This document shows, one piece after another, positions 37,343 to 46,382 of a stretch of 64,000 nt of DNA. The stretch covers positions 1 through 64,000 of the forward strand of contig JAKNSD010000063.1 of assembly GCA_023525715.1 (NCBI GenBank), in the 5' to 3' direction. The translations under genes and the position numbers were made by a program. The number at the start of each line of letters is the position of its first letter. Position 1 is the stretch's first letter. The DNA is from Cichorium intybus (lineage: Eukaryota > Streptophyta > Magnoliopsida > Asterales > Asteraceae). The notes beneath the pieces were generated by a model. It saw only the letters and a list, made by a program, of their open reading frames with translations, had not been told where the DNA came from and ran no database searches.

Positions 37343-38268
37343 GTAAAAATATAGACCCTAAAAGTTAAAGATAAAAATATAAAAACAAAACAATCCAAAA
37401 TGTAAAATAAAAACTACACTTGTTTCTACTTAAATACTATTCTTCTAGTATTTTTTGAGATAAACTTTTCAATTACATATTCATAAGGAATCTTATCCAA
37501 TAGGTTGTTCTCAATAGCCATCAACGCCAATCCATTAATTCTTTCTTGTGTCATGGTAGATCGTAAGTAGGACTTGAATAACTTCAACTTGGAAAAACTT
37601 CTTTCTGCAGATGCAATACTAATAGGAATGGTCAATAAAATTCTATATGCTATAGTTGTATTAGGAAAACAACCAACTCTTTTTAAAACCTTTAAACTAT
37701 CAAAAGTTGTCATCTTTTCCTTTGGCAAAATATTTAAGAGTAATTTTAACTCAATATATAAGTCATTTCCATCAATATCTGATTGTTCATCATTCTTAAG
37801 TGAAGTTTCAAGAGACATACAACAAGCCTTTAAACTCATATCATTCTAGTAAATGTAATTCTTCAGAATTAAACAAGAAACTAAACATATCATCATATTC
37901 TTTATATTGTTCAAATCTTGTAGTGAGAGAATAATTGCTTGATCAACAATATATAAAAATATTTAACTCTAAAAGATTCTTGCCAGAGTGTGAAACACTA
38001 GAAGATGTATCATTTGAAATCTCATCAAAATGTCTTTTTCTTATAATTTGACGTCTTTGTGGAAGTATTGGATCAATGTTCATTTCAATTGCTATTTCTT
38101 TTGAAGTTTGTAAAGCATTTAGAAAACCATTTTCCCTATATTCCTTAAAAAAAGAAATTAAGCCATTTATTTGTTCCATAGCAACATCGATAAACATATC
38201 TTTTGATTGCAATTGTTTGCTAACTAAATTAACCGTATATAAAATTGCATACCAAATAAGTAGTGCCA

Positions 38269-38277
38269 TTATAAATT
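38269..38277. repeat. Target site duplication (left) TTATAAATT
   Basis: Nine-bp repeat of 39185-39193, flanking the palindromic MITE. Confidence 0.88.
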
Positions 38278-39184
38278 GGGTAAATTGCATAAAAGTCATT
38301 AACTTTTTCAATTTTCTCGATTTTGACACTGTATTTTTAGTTTTTGCAATTAAGTCATTATGTTTTCAGAAAATTGCAATTAAGTCATTTTGTTTTCCAA
38401 AAAGTTGCGAAAATGACCATATGACAGGATGGCAACAGGTTACCAGGTCATATGGTCAAATTCGCAATTTTTCAGAAAACATAATGACTTAATAGCAAAA
38501 ATAAAACATAGTATCAAAATCGAAAAATCTGAAAAAGTTAGCGAATTTTATGCAATTTACCCCATACGTGTCCAAAAAAGTAAATTTGTTGTTACCTTGT
38601 TTTTCCATTTAAAATACTCAAATTTATTGTCCTAAAAGTGGAATTTCAAAAAGATTTAGGATAAATGCATACGAACATCAATAAAGACATTGTTTACATA
38701 ACCAATTACCCAATAGGATATTCACATTGAGGGCATGTAAGTTAGTTATTATTCGTATGCATTTATCCTGAATCTTTTTGAAATTCCATTTTTAGGACAA
38801 TAAATTTGATTACTTTAAATGGAAAAACAAGGTAACAACAAATTTATTTTTTGGACACGTATGGTGCATGTAAAGTGATTAAGTTATATAAATTGCATAG
38901 GGTAAATTGCATAAAATTCGCTAACTTTTTCAGATTTTTCGATTTTGACACTATGTTTTATTTTTGCTATTAAGTCATTATGTTTTCTGAAAAATTGCAA
39001 ATTTAACCATATGACCTGGTAACCTGTTGCCATCCTGTCATATGGTCATTTTTGCAACTTTTTGGAAAACATAATGACTTAATTGCAATTTTCTGAAAAC
39101 ATAATGACTTAATTGCAAAAACTAAAAATACTGTGTCAAAATCGAGAAAATTGGAAAAGTTAGTGACTTTTATGCAATTTACCC
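38278..39184. mobile_element. Mutator-like MITE, long palindrome, inserted in the hAT gene
   Basis: Begins GGGTAAATTGCATAAAAG and ends with its complement. The two halves are inverted copies over about 290 bp or more, and a further inverted pair lies around 38575-38880. Each arm itself contains a smaller inverted repeat (for example tgaccatatgacaggatggc and its complement). A perfect 9-bp duplication TTATAAATT marks a Mutator-type insertion, and removing element plus one duplication restores the hAT reading GDFEF to IMALLIWY. No transposase; ORFs inside are by-products of the palindrome. Confidence 0.88.
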
Positions 39185-39193
39185 TTATAAATT
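39185..39193. repeat. Target site duplication (right) TTATAAATT
   Basis: Perfect copy of 38269-38277. Confidence 0.88.
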
Positions 39194-39732
39194 CAAAGTC
39201 ACCAATTTCATTTTGTGCTAAAGATTTAGCTTCACTTCTTATTTTTGGATCATTATCATTTTCAGCTACTTGAAGTAAAGCTTCTTGTACATCTAAAATT
39301 TGAAATCTTATAGCTTTAAGACTATCAACACGACTCTCCCAACGAGTGGATGACAAAGATTTAAGAGTTAATCCTTTTACATTATTTTTTAAAATATATC
39401 ACACAATGTTAAATTCAAACTATGCAACCACAAGGAGTATAAAAAGCTCTAGAATTTATATTTTTGAGTTTTTTTTGCACTCCTTGATGTTTCCTTTTCA
39501 TATTTGATCCATTATCATAGCCTTGTCCACGCACATTATTAATATCAAGATCAAGCAAATTCAATTCATTTTGTAAAACGTCAAAAATTCCTTGACCTGT
39601 TGGATTATTTACATCTAAAAACCCTAAAAAGGATTTTTCAATACAAACAATACTTAAAGAGACATGAACATATCTTAAAATCATAGTCATTTGCTCTTGG
39701 TGACTTGTATCCGGAATACAATCAAGTATTAT

Positions 39733-40035
39733 TGTAACGTCCCAAAAACACACATAAAAAAAATTCTTTTTAACCCAATTTAAAACAAAACATAAGTCTC
39801 AACCATTCATTCAAAACATCATAAGATAGTTAAGTAGTTTCACAATACATAGTAAAATAAAATAACAGCGGAAGTCAAGAAAATCGATGCACGTGCCCGT
39901 GATCATGTCGTGCCCGACCCAACCGCACCATAAGTATCTAAAACATTTAAACTTAAAACCATAAGCACATTGCTTAATGAGATCCCCAGATTTCCAATAA
40001 TTCATAAGTAAACATCCTTAAACAAAACAACACTC
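39733..40035 (-). repeat. C-element 3' LTR, terminal part
   Basis: Starts TGTAACGTCCCAAAAACAC in plus orientation. The rest of this LTR presumably lies at 60106 to about 60880, but the LTR boundary and polypurine tract could not be fixed. Confidence 0.5.
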
Positions 40036-41022
40036 TGTTGAGCGTGTCAAACCAACAAAATAAAAGGGTTGAAATATGGTTTTAAAATGATTTGTTGATT
40101 ACCAATATTTCGTGATTGCACTACTTGATATAAATACTAACTATGTAGTATAAATGGCAAGCAGGGTCGATCCACAGGGAGTGATGGTCTAATGGATTAC
40201 ACCTTGATTTCACGAGATTTAAACTTGTAAAGAAAGTAACAAAGGGGGGGGGGGGTTTGATGTTTAGTTGGAATACGATTGTATAATTGACTTGGGACAA
40301 AATATAGAAAAATTACTTTTGTATTTTATAATTTGGGGACAAATTCTGGTTTTGTATTTTTAGTCATATGATTGGAAATAACAAATAGAATGATGTTTAT
40401 AACTTTAATTTTTCTAAGTTGGTACTTGTGTATGTCTAAAAGCTCGGACATACACCATTCACCTAATGTATCTTAGTCAAGAGAAGCTCGTTAACTAAGA
40501 CTAATCTTACTAATCAAATCTAGATAAGATCATAGAATTTGAATGAAAGATTGCATTATGTTTTATGTGAATGTTCCCAACAATGTTCAATACTCCTAAA
40601 CAAGCGTTGAAGCGTCAAAACATGAGATATGATTTTCACCATAAAATGATGATTATCACAAATAACATTTTATGAAACAATTACACGGATTTCATAATTT
40701 GTATGACTAGATTGATTTATATTTAAGATCAAATGGCCAATATAAAATAAATAAAAACCAAACACTTGTTAAGTCTCAAAATCATATCACTAGAAAGAGG
40801 TAAGATTAAACATCAAACTATATATTTAAATCACAATCATAATCCTTAATACAAAACCAGAATAATAAGGTTACTAGCCACTCATGACTAGTAAAAGAGA
40901 AACAAACTTACAAAATGAAGATAATCCACACTTGAAGTTGCACAAATAACACAAACAATGTATCTAGAGTATGTTACAGGAGAGAATGGAAGATTGGATG
41001 ATTCTAAGGCTAACCAAACACA

Positions 41023-41271
41023 TCTATTTATACTAGGACATCAAGGGTAAAATAGTAATTTGAACATGAGCAAACATCATCATTTCAATACCCACTTCCT
41101 TCATCACATGGCCACAAATCTGAATGGGATCTGGATCTGGTCGTGTAACATGAGGAAGACAGCACAAGAAGGATTAAACAACTCATAGTGGGCCAAAAAG
41201 CAGATCTAGACATCAAATAAAGTTACACGGCCGTGTAACTTTCAGGGCCAAAAATTACACGGTCGTGTAAT
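41023..41271 (-). promoter_or_regulatory. A-element LTR promoter region (TATA box plus dyad pair)
   Basis: On the minus strand the dyads ATTACACGGTCGTGTAAT (41254-41271) and GTTACACGGCCGTGTAAC (41222-41239) lie upstream of AGTATAAATAGA (41023-41034). A second pair, now displaced by the B-element insertion, lies at 49686-49703 and 49717-49734. Pair members start 31-32 bp apart. The function as a transcription-factor site is inferred. Confidence 0.6.
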
Positions 41272-41276
41272 TCTGC

Positions 41277-41281
41277 ACAAC
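41277..41281. repeat. B-element target site duplication (left) ACAAC
   Basis: Five bases repeated at 49632-49636, the usual length for Gypsy integration. Confidence 0.85.
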
Positions 41282-42390
41282 TGACAACGCCTAGTGATAT
41301 CAAGTATTTTAGGCGTTGTTGAGCCCTGTTCTTGATTAAATTATATCAAATATGTCTGGGTATTCTCACTTTTCGTGCCAGGACTTGTTTGGAGAAAAAG
41401 GATAGAAACAGGGACTAAAAGTGTACAAAAGGAAAAAGTATGGAAAGAATGAAAAATCAAGAGAACTCGTACGCGCGCCGCGGGAATAAACTATGCACGA
41501 CGCGGGCTTAAGGCGGTGGAACACATTTAAATTCCGAAGAAACAGGGAAAGATAAGTAGGCGCGCCGCGGATTTCACTTCTGCGCGGCGCGGTTGCGGGA
41601 AATTTGCAAGTATAAATAGATGCATTTCCAGCCAAAAACCCTAGCAAAGACCGGGTGTAAACATCGACCTTGAAGCTCTTTGACTCCAGGATTTCATTTC
41701 AGCAAGCTCATAATTGGTATTTTATGTTTTTGATTTCAATTTCATTTTAATAGTAAGTAGTTTTGTAGCTAAAGTCTTTGGGAGTGACAACCACTGACTC
41801 TGAGCACTTAGGTTTCTGTTTTAGAAACATTTTGGTTTTTGTTTTGTGATTGGAATTCAGTTTGGTGAATGAAAAGCATTTGGTTATATTTAATCTTAGC
41901 TTTTCGGTGTTTTGGATGTTTGTGTTTGGTTTGTTTGATTAATTGTGTTTTTGGACATTGTTTTGGACCTTGTTAGGACTGTTTTTCTTAGCTGAAATCA
42001 GTAGCTAATTGGGTTATTTGATAAGCATTAAACCTTGGCTAGTAACTGTTCCATAGGACTTTAACTAGTGGTAGTTTATGCTTTGCTTGGTTTGGCTAGT
42101 TTGGATGTCTTTGATTGCTTCTGATTCAGAGATGTACTTCTGATTTCAGAAAGTGACTAGGTCATTTGGACATAGCTTAACTTGGCTTGAGTGTTGAGCA
42201 TTGTCTCATTTGCTAGTGATAGGAAAATAGAAACCAGATCCTCCGACTATAGCTGTGACACTATCAGTTGGTAATCTCTCATCTAGTCTAACCACGAAGC
42301 TCCTGTGGATCGACCCTGACTACCGCTATACTAGTATGTGTGTTAGGGTTTCTCTTATTTTTGACCGCACGACGACCTCTGCGCGTGTCA
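41282..42390 (+). repeat. B-element 5' LTR
   Basis: 1109 bp. Contains two motif pairs and a TATA box (41474-41620), followed by R/U5 and ending gcgcgtgtca. Matches 48524-49631 with only scattered transitions. Confidence 0.95.
41474..41620 (+). promoter_or_regulatory. B-element LTR promoter: two 22-bp-spaced GC motif pairs and TATA box
   Basis: CGCGCCGCGG at 41474-41483 pairs with CACGACGCGG at 41496-41505. CGCGCCGCGG at 41561-41570 pairs with CGCGGCGCGG at 41583-41592. Both pairs start exactly 22 bp apart. TATAAATAGA follows at 41611-41620. The 3' LTR repeats the arrangement at 48716, 48738, 48803 and 48825 with TATA at 48853. Promoter role is inferred from the TATA box and the U3 position. 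Confidence 0.7.
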
Positions 42391-42395
42391 AATTT

Positions 42396-42413
42396 TGGCG
42401 CCGTTGCCGGGGA
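42396..42413 (+). other. B-element primer binding site, tRNA-Asp
   Basis: TGGCGCCGTTGCCGGGGA, five bases after the LTR, is the exact complement of the 3' end of plant tRNA-Asp including CCA. This primer is typical of Athila-type elements. Confidence 0.9.
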
Positions 42414-42517
42414 GCGGTGAGCTTAGGTTAGGTGAGTAGTTGGAACTGTTTCTTGCTTTTTGAAACTTCATTTTGGTTTTTGATTTTTTGATTTTTGTGG
42501 GTGTGTTGCACTAGTGC

Positions 42518-45500
42518 ATGCGTACCCGCAGGGGAAAGCAATTATCCCCATTGCAGTTTGATTCTGAAATTGAGCGTACTGCGCGCAAACTCCGTGCTCG
42601 TAGGCGTTTAAGCATCATGAATTATAATCAAGTTAGCAGTAGTCCGGTTAGTGTTGCCCAGGATCCGTCAGGAGAGGCAACGGGGATGTTCTCTATTCCC
42701 CCATTATCAGAGTTTCAATTTGGGAGCACGAGTGCTTCTGGTGGTGCAGTTTCAGCCCCTGCACCTATACCATCATGCACTCCACCATCTATTCCACCAT
42801 TTACACCCGCTTCTCAACCACAATCCACCAATCCCTTTACTTCTGCTATGACTTGGGGAGAGTCGACCCGAGATGGCACCCCAACTCCTAGACAGCATAC
42901 ACCAATATCCCAACCACAACCAGCCCTCTTTAAACCTCAACCCACATACCAAAAAACACAACCTATACACTTTCAACCACCGCCTCAGCCGCGATACCAT
43001 AACCCAGAGACGGAGGAAGTGTATGACGAGGAAGATGAAGGATGGGTGCCACCGGCACCAGAACCACAATGGAACCGAGGTCGGGGACCTCTGAGAAGAA
43101 CGCCACAATATCCACCACCAGGTCAGTGGGAGTACAATGATTATCTTTACGGTAACCCCGCTCAACCTTTACATTTTGCACAATCGAGACGGCAATCGGT
43201 TGCATCACATTTCCAACTGCGGGAATATGATGACTCATCGCCGATCTATATTCCTGATAACATAGATTCGCAAGTACAGATTAGACCTCAGTTATTAGGA
43301 ATATTACCAGAATTCAGAGGGTATAAGCAGGATGATCCTTATAATCATTTATATGAATTCTTAGCGATTGCTAATGCTAACAACCCCAGAAATACAAATA
43401 GAAATATTTTTAGGCTTAGACTGTTTCCGTTCACTCTTAAGGATAAAGCCAAATATTGGTTCACATCGTTGCCATCAAACAGTATCACTACGTGGGATCA
43501 GCTCAAGGCAAAGTTCCTTCAGGAATTTTATCCAGCGAGCAAAACAACTGAAATCAGAAGAGTTATCCAGGATTTCCAGCAAAAGCCTGGAGAGGCTTTT
43601 CATGAAGCCTTTAACAGACTGAAGGAGTTGTTGCGATCTTGTCCACATCATGAAATTCCCAGGTGGCAGTTGGTCAAGCTGTTCTTCGAAGGTGTCAGTG
43701 AGACACACCAGGCCATGATAAATGCCTCATCCAGTGGGACATTTATGTGGCAAGACCCAGAGGAAGCCTGGCAGTTTTTGGAGCAGTTGAGCAATGGCTC
43801 CAAAGCAAACTTTTCCACCAGGAAAACTGTAAGTACGGCGGCAGCGGTAGGAGTCGATGCTGATTGGAAAAAGGAAGTGAAAAAGGAAATCAGTGAATTA
43901 AACAAGAAGCTTGACAGGCTTATGTCAACATTACAGAATGGACCGCCAAGTTCATCACAAGAAGGTCAAGGAGGACCTAAGACTCACGAGGCAAATCAAG
44001 TTTATGGCCAGGGTCAAGGCCAGTACAACAATGGACGACCCTACAGGCCATACAACCAGGGACAGCAACAAAACTTTAGGCAAAACAATTATCAGGGTCA
44101 GTCGACTAGCCAGCCAAGAAACAATCAGCCTGCGAACAATGGAAATGGAAACAACAACAAGAACAGGAGTCCCAATAATGCCAACGCCCCAGGGACCCAA
44201 GAAGAGATGATAGCAAAGATGTATGATATGGTCATAGCGACACAACAACAATCTCAAGCGAACGCAAAGGCCATCGCAAATATGGAGAGACAAATAGGTC
44301 AAATGGCTACAGACCAGCAAAAGAGAGATAGTGGCAAGTTGCCAAGTGCTACTGAAGTCAATCCTACGCATAATCAGCGTCCAGGAAAAGAACAAGTCAA
44401 CACGGTTGAATCAGGATGGCGAAAGGTCACTCTGGAGGACTTGATCGAAGTTGGGAGTGAAATGAGACCAGGGGAAGAAGGAAAGGCTTTAGAAAGAAAG
44501 GAAAGCAAAGAAGGAGGAGTTCCGGTTGAGAATGGCACTCAACCAGAAATAGATAAAGAAGCCCAAAAGGAAGAACAACCAACAATAGCAGGAATCAACC
44601 AGAAGAAGAAGAATAAGAAAGAAAAGAAGAAGCAGGAAGCAACCAGATCAACGGGACCCTTAATGAATCAGTCCCTATGGGACGAGCTTAAGGATGCCCC
44701 TGAAGACACCAGGATTCTGCAAAAGATGTGTGAACAAAATGGGAAGAGCAAGGCACCTACACCAAAAACGGTGAGATTGACTGTGAGAGCCAGCGAGGCA
44801 TTATTGGGAACATTACCTAAAAAGGAAAAGGATCCCGGATCACCATTGATCACTACAACTGTAGGGGACGTGGTTATTCGGAACATCCTATTAGATTTGG
44901 GAGCAAGTGTTAACATCTTGCCAGGATACCTGTACGACAAGTACAAAAACGAAGAAATTGAGCCAGCAGAGGTTGTACTGCAGCTGGCTGACCAATCAAC
45001 TAAGGTATCTAGGGGAAAGTTAACAAACGTCATAGTCAAAGTAGGGGACTTTTTCTATCCCGTAGATTTTCTAGTCATGGAATATGAGAGTCCGGACGAT
45101 GCGCCTGCGCTCATCTTAGAGCGTCCATTTTTAGCTACTGCTGGGTCAGTGATCGATTGCAAGACTGGTGATATGGATATTTTCTTCGGGACCAGGAAAA
45201 GAAGATTGAATATGTTTGGGAACCCGATATCACTACCTTCAGAGGAAAATGGCAAACCAGCAGACAGGAAAACATTAATGGAGCCAGGAATCAGGAGCAA
45301 AGAAAAGATATGGACACGTATGGGAGAGGGAGGAAAAGAGGAAATCTTAAAGGAAACCAAGGACAACCCGTTGTCCGCCATCGACAAGGAACAACTGCTG
45401 GACATGCTAGAAATGATGGAAGCAAGGCATCAGCAATATGAAAGAGAATCTAGAAAACGAGAGGCAAATGTCTTCGAGCTCTTGAAATCTCAACAACAAT

Positions 45501-45628
45501 GGATCAGTGGTGTGAGTGATCGGATGACCCAACTCACATCCCTTATGACAATGATGGCCAATAATTTCATGCCAGAATACCAGCAAATGCCATCAAGAGG
45601 TCAAGAAGAAGAAGAAGGGTCAGTTTAG
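42518..45628 (+). CDS. Gag-protease polyprotein of the B-element (1036 aa, intact)
   Basis: The start at 42518 (MRTRRGKQLSPLQFDSEIER) is the first ATG after the primer site and matches the start in the D-element. Residues ~1-250 are Pro/Gln-rich. Residues ~265-430 form the retrotransposon Gag core (FRLRLFPFTLKDKAKYWFTS, then TTWDQLKAKFLQEFYPASKT). A Gln/Asn/Gly-rich linker follows without a CCHC zinc knuckle, unlike the A-element. Residues ~780-910 resemble the Athila-type aspartic protease, with LLDLGASVNILP in the active-site position and an ILERPFLAT motif. The last ~110 residues are charged and helical (QQQWISGVSDRMTQLTSLMT). Reverse transcriptase and integrase are absent: the ORF ends 33 bp before the GGGAGGCAACCC motif that follows pol in the A-element. 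It would supply capsid-like particles and protease. Confidence 0.9.
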   Translation: MRTRRGKQLSPLQFDSEIERTARKLRARRRLSIMNYNQVSSSPVSVAQDPSGEATGMFSIPPLSEFQFGSTSASGGAVSAPAPIPSCTPPSIPPFTPASQPQSTNPFTSAMTWGESTRDGTPTPRQHTPISQPQPALFKPQPTYQKTQPIHFQPPPQPRYHNPETEEVYDEEDEGWVPPAPEPQWNRGRGPLRRTPQYPPPGQWEYNDYLYGNPAQPLHFAQSRRQSVASHFQLREYDDSSPIYIPDNIDSQVQIRPQLLGILPEFRGYKQDDPYNHLYEFLAIANANNPRNTNRNIFRLRLFPFTLKDKAKYWFTSLPSNSITTWDQLKAKFLQEFYPASKTTEIRRVIQDFQQKPGEAFHEAFNRLKELLRSCPHHEIPRWQLVKLFFEGVSETHQAMINASSSGTFMWQDPEEAWQFLEQLSNGSKANFSTRKTVSTAAAVGVDADWKKEVKKEISELNKKLDRLMSTLQNGPPSSSQEGQGGPKTHEANQVYGQGQGQYNNGRPYRPYNQGQQQNFRQNNYQGQSTSQPRNNQPANNGNGNNNKNRSPNNANAPGTQEEMIAKMYDMVIATQQQSQANAKAIANMERQIGQMATDQQKRDSGKLPSATEVNPTHNQRPGKEQVNTVESGWRKVTLEDLIEVGSEMRPGEEGKALERKESKEGGVPVENGTQPEIDKEAQKEEQPTIAGINQKKKNKKEKKKQEATRSTGPLMNQSLWDELKDAPEDTRILQKMCEQNGKSKAPTPKTVRLTVRASEALLGTLPKKEKDPGSPLITTTVGDVVIRNILLDLGASVNILPGYLYDKYKNEEIEPAEVVLQLADQSTKVSRGKLTNVIVKVGDFFYPVDFLVMEYESPDDAPALILERPFLATAGSVIDCKTGDMDIFFGTRKRRLNMFGNPISLPSEENGKPADRKTLMEPGIRSKEKIWTRMGEGGKEEILKETKDNPLSAIDKEQLLDMLEMMEARHQQYERESRKREANVFELLKSQQQWISGVSDRMTQLTSLMTMMANNFMPEYQQMPSRGQEEEEGSV

Positions 45629-45660
45629 GAGCAGTACGTCTGGCTGAAGGCTTTAAACTT

Positions 45661-45682
45661 AGCGCTTGTTGGGAGGCAACCC
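45661..45682 (+). promoter_or_regulatory. Conserved hairpin motif after the gag/pol ORF (GGGAGGCAACCC)
   Basis: AGCGCTTGTT followed by GGGAGGCAACCC can form a short stem with GGG/CCC. The A-element has GCGCTAACC then GGGAGGCAACCC at the same relative place (53894-53905, minus). Role unknown. Confidence 0.5.
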
Positions 45683-45765
45683 ATCGTGTCATAAGTTAGG
45701 ATATATTTCTTTGAATAAAATACAAAAATACATCAATCTTTTTGCAGGTACTAGTGGTTTGAAAT

Positions 45766-45776
45766 AAGTGTGGGGT
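45766..45776 (+). other. Polypurine-tract-like motif AAGTGTGGGGT, copy 1
   Basis: Same 11-mer as at 47732, 47942 and 48510. The last is the true polypurine tract next to the 3' LTR. Confidence 0.6.
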
Positions 45777-45806
45777 CATTTGAGAAATGTTGAAATTTTT
45801 GAAGTC

Positions 45807-45950
45807 CGCGCCGCGGACATTTGAATTACGCGACGCGGGATCGTAAACCAACCCGATGCACAGGGGTTGATTTGGTGACACGCGCGCCGCGCAAAGTGAA
45901 AACCCGCGACGCGGTAAATGATCAGTCGGTTTTTCTCCTTTATAAGGCGA
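45807..45950 (+). promoter_or_regulatory. Internal promoter-like region of the B-element, copying the LTR layout
   Basis: CGCGCCGCGG (45807-45816) pairs with CGCGACGCGG (45829-45838). CGCGCCGCGC (45883-45892) pairs with CGCGACGCGG (45905-45914). Each pair has 22-bp spacing, as in the LTR. TATAAGGCGA follows at 45941-45950. The region lies between the gag ORF and the Athila-type ORF, so it could drive that ORF separately. A third pair (46282-46291, 46306-46315, 24-bp spacing) lies in the predicted leader intron. Confidence 0.65.
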
Positions 45951-46041
45951 ATCGCGGCTCGCACGACCCACATACGACTCGGAGCCCTGGTGATTGAAAT
46001 TTTCTTGCAATTTTTCTTGCTCATTTTGTTTCCACTACCAA

Positions 46042-46382
46042 GGTATGCCATTCTAACTATCTATTACTCGTTAAAACTAGCGATTAGGTAGTTAATTTTA
46101 GTGATTTGCCCCAAATAGTTCAAATTTAGAATCACCAATGCTAGCCTATAAGGTGTTTGTTTTGCCGAATGAAGACCCTAGATGAGCTAATCGGCACCTA
46201 GGCTACCTTGTGGTATGATTAAATTGAGATTTAGCAGGTTAAAATGAGGATTTGATTCGGGTTTTTGAAACAGCCGCGTGCCGCGCCGCGCCCTTGCTCT
46301 TGGGCCGCGTCGCGGTGCGGCTGGGAAGACAAGGACTGATTTTGAAAATTTTTTGTTTTGTGGATATATTTTCTTTTTACAG
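46042..46382 (+). other. Predicted leader intron of the Athila-type ORF in the B-element
   Basis: CAAG then GTATGCC at 46042 fits a plant 5' splice site. TTTTTCTTTTTACAG ends at 46382, and ATGATG begins at the next base. The interval of 341 bp lies between the internal TATA box and the ORF. Predicted by eye only. Confidence 0.5.

Larger units (their letters stand above)
37426..39732 (-). pseudogene. hAT-superfamily transposase-like gene (zinc finger MYM-type 1-like), broken
   Basis: The minus strand encodes, in order: a catalytic-core segment with ILDCIPDTSHQEQM and NVRGQGYDNGSNMKRKHQGV (39735-39440), a block SSTRWESRVDSLKAIRFQ (39355-39190), a middle segment with YTVNLVSKQLQSKDMFIDVA (38270-37943), and a C-terminal hAT dimerisation region with PISIASAERSFSKLKLFKSY (37840-37426). 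Plant proteins labelled zinc finger MYM-type 1-like have this layout. One base is missing after CGC near 39415, about 100 residues appear deleted before STRWES, other shifts occur near 37960, and a 907-bp MITE splits it at 38278. The N-terminus is cut by an LTR element at 39733. Not functional. Confidence 0.82.
40036..41281 (-). repeat. A-element 3' LTR, part 1 (R/U5 side, TATA box and one dyad pair)
   Basis: Starts TGTTGAGCGTGTCAAACC and matches the 5' LTR at 59448-60105 through 40691. It continues with U3-type sequence carrying a TATA box (minus strand AGTATAAATAGA at 41023-41034) and two dyads. It is interrupted after ACAAC at 41277-41281 by the B-element and resumes at 49637. Confidence 0.9.

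Noticed and set aside
38076..38635. ORFs on the plus strand across the MITE and hAT gene
   Set aside because: They are antisense to the hAT remnant and run through the palindromic MITE; no independent support.
42396..42413. tRNA-Asp-like sequence
   Set aside because: Only 18 bases complementary to the tRNA 3' end, next to an LTR; it is a primer binding site, not a tRNA gene.
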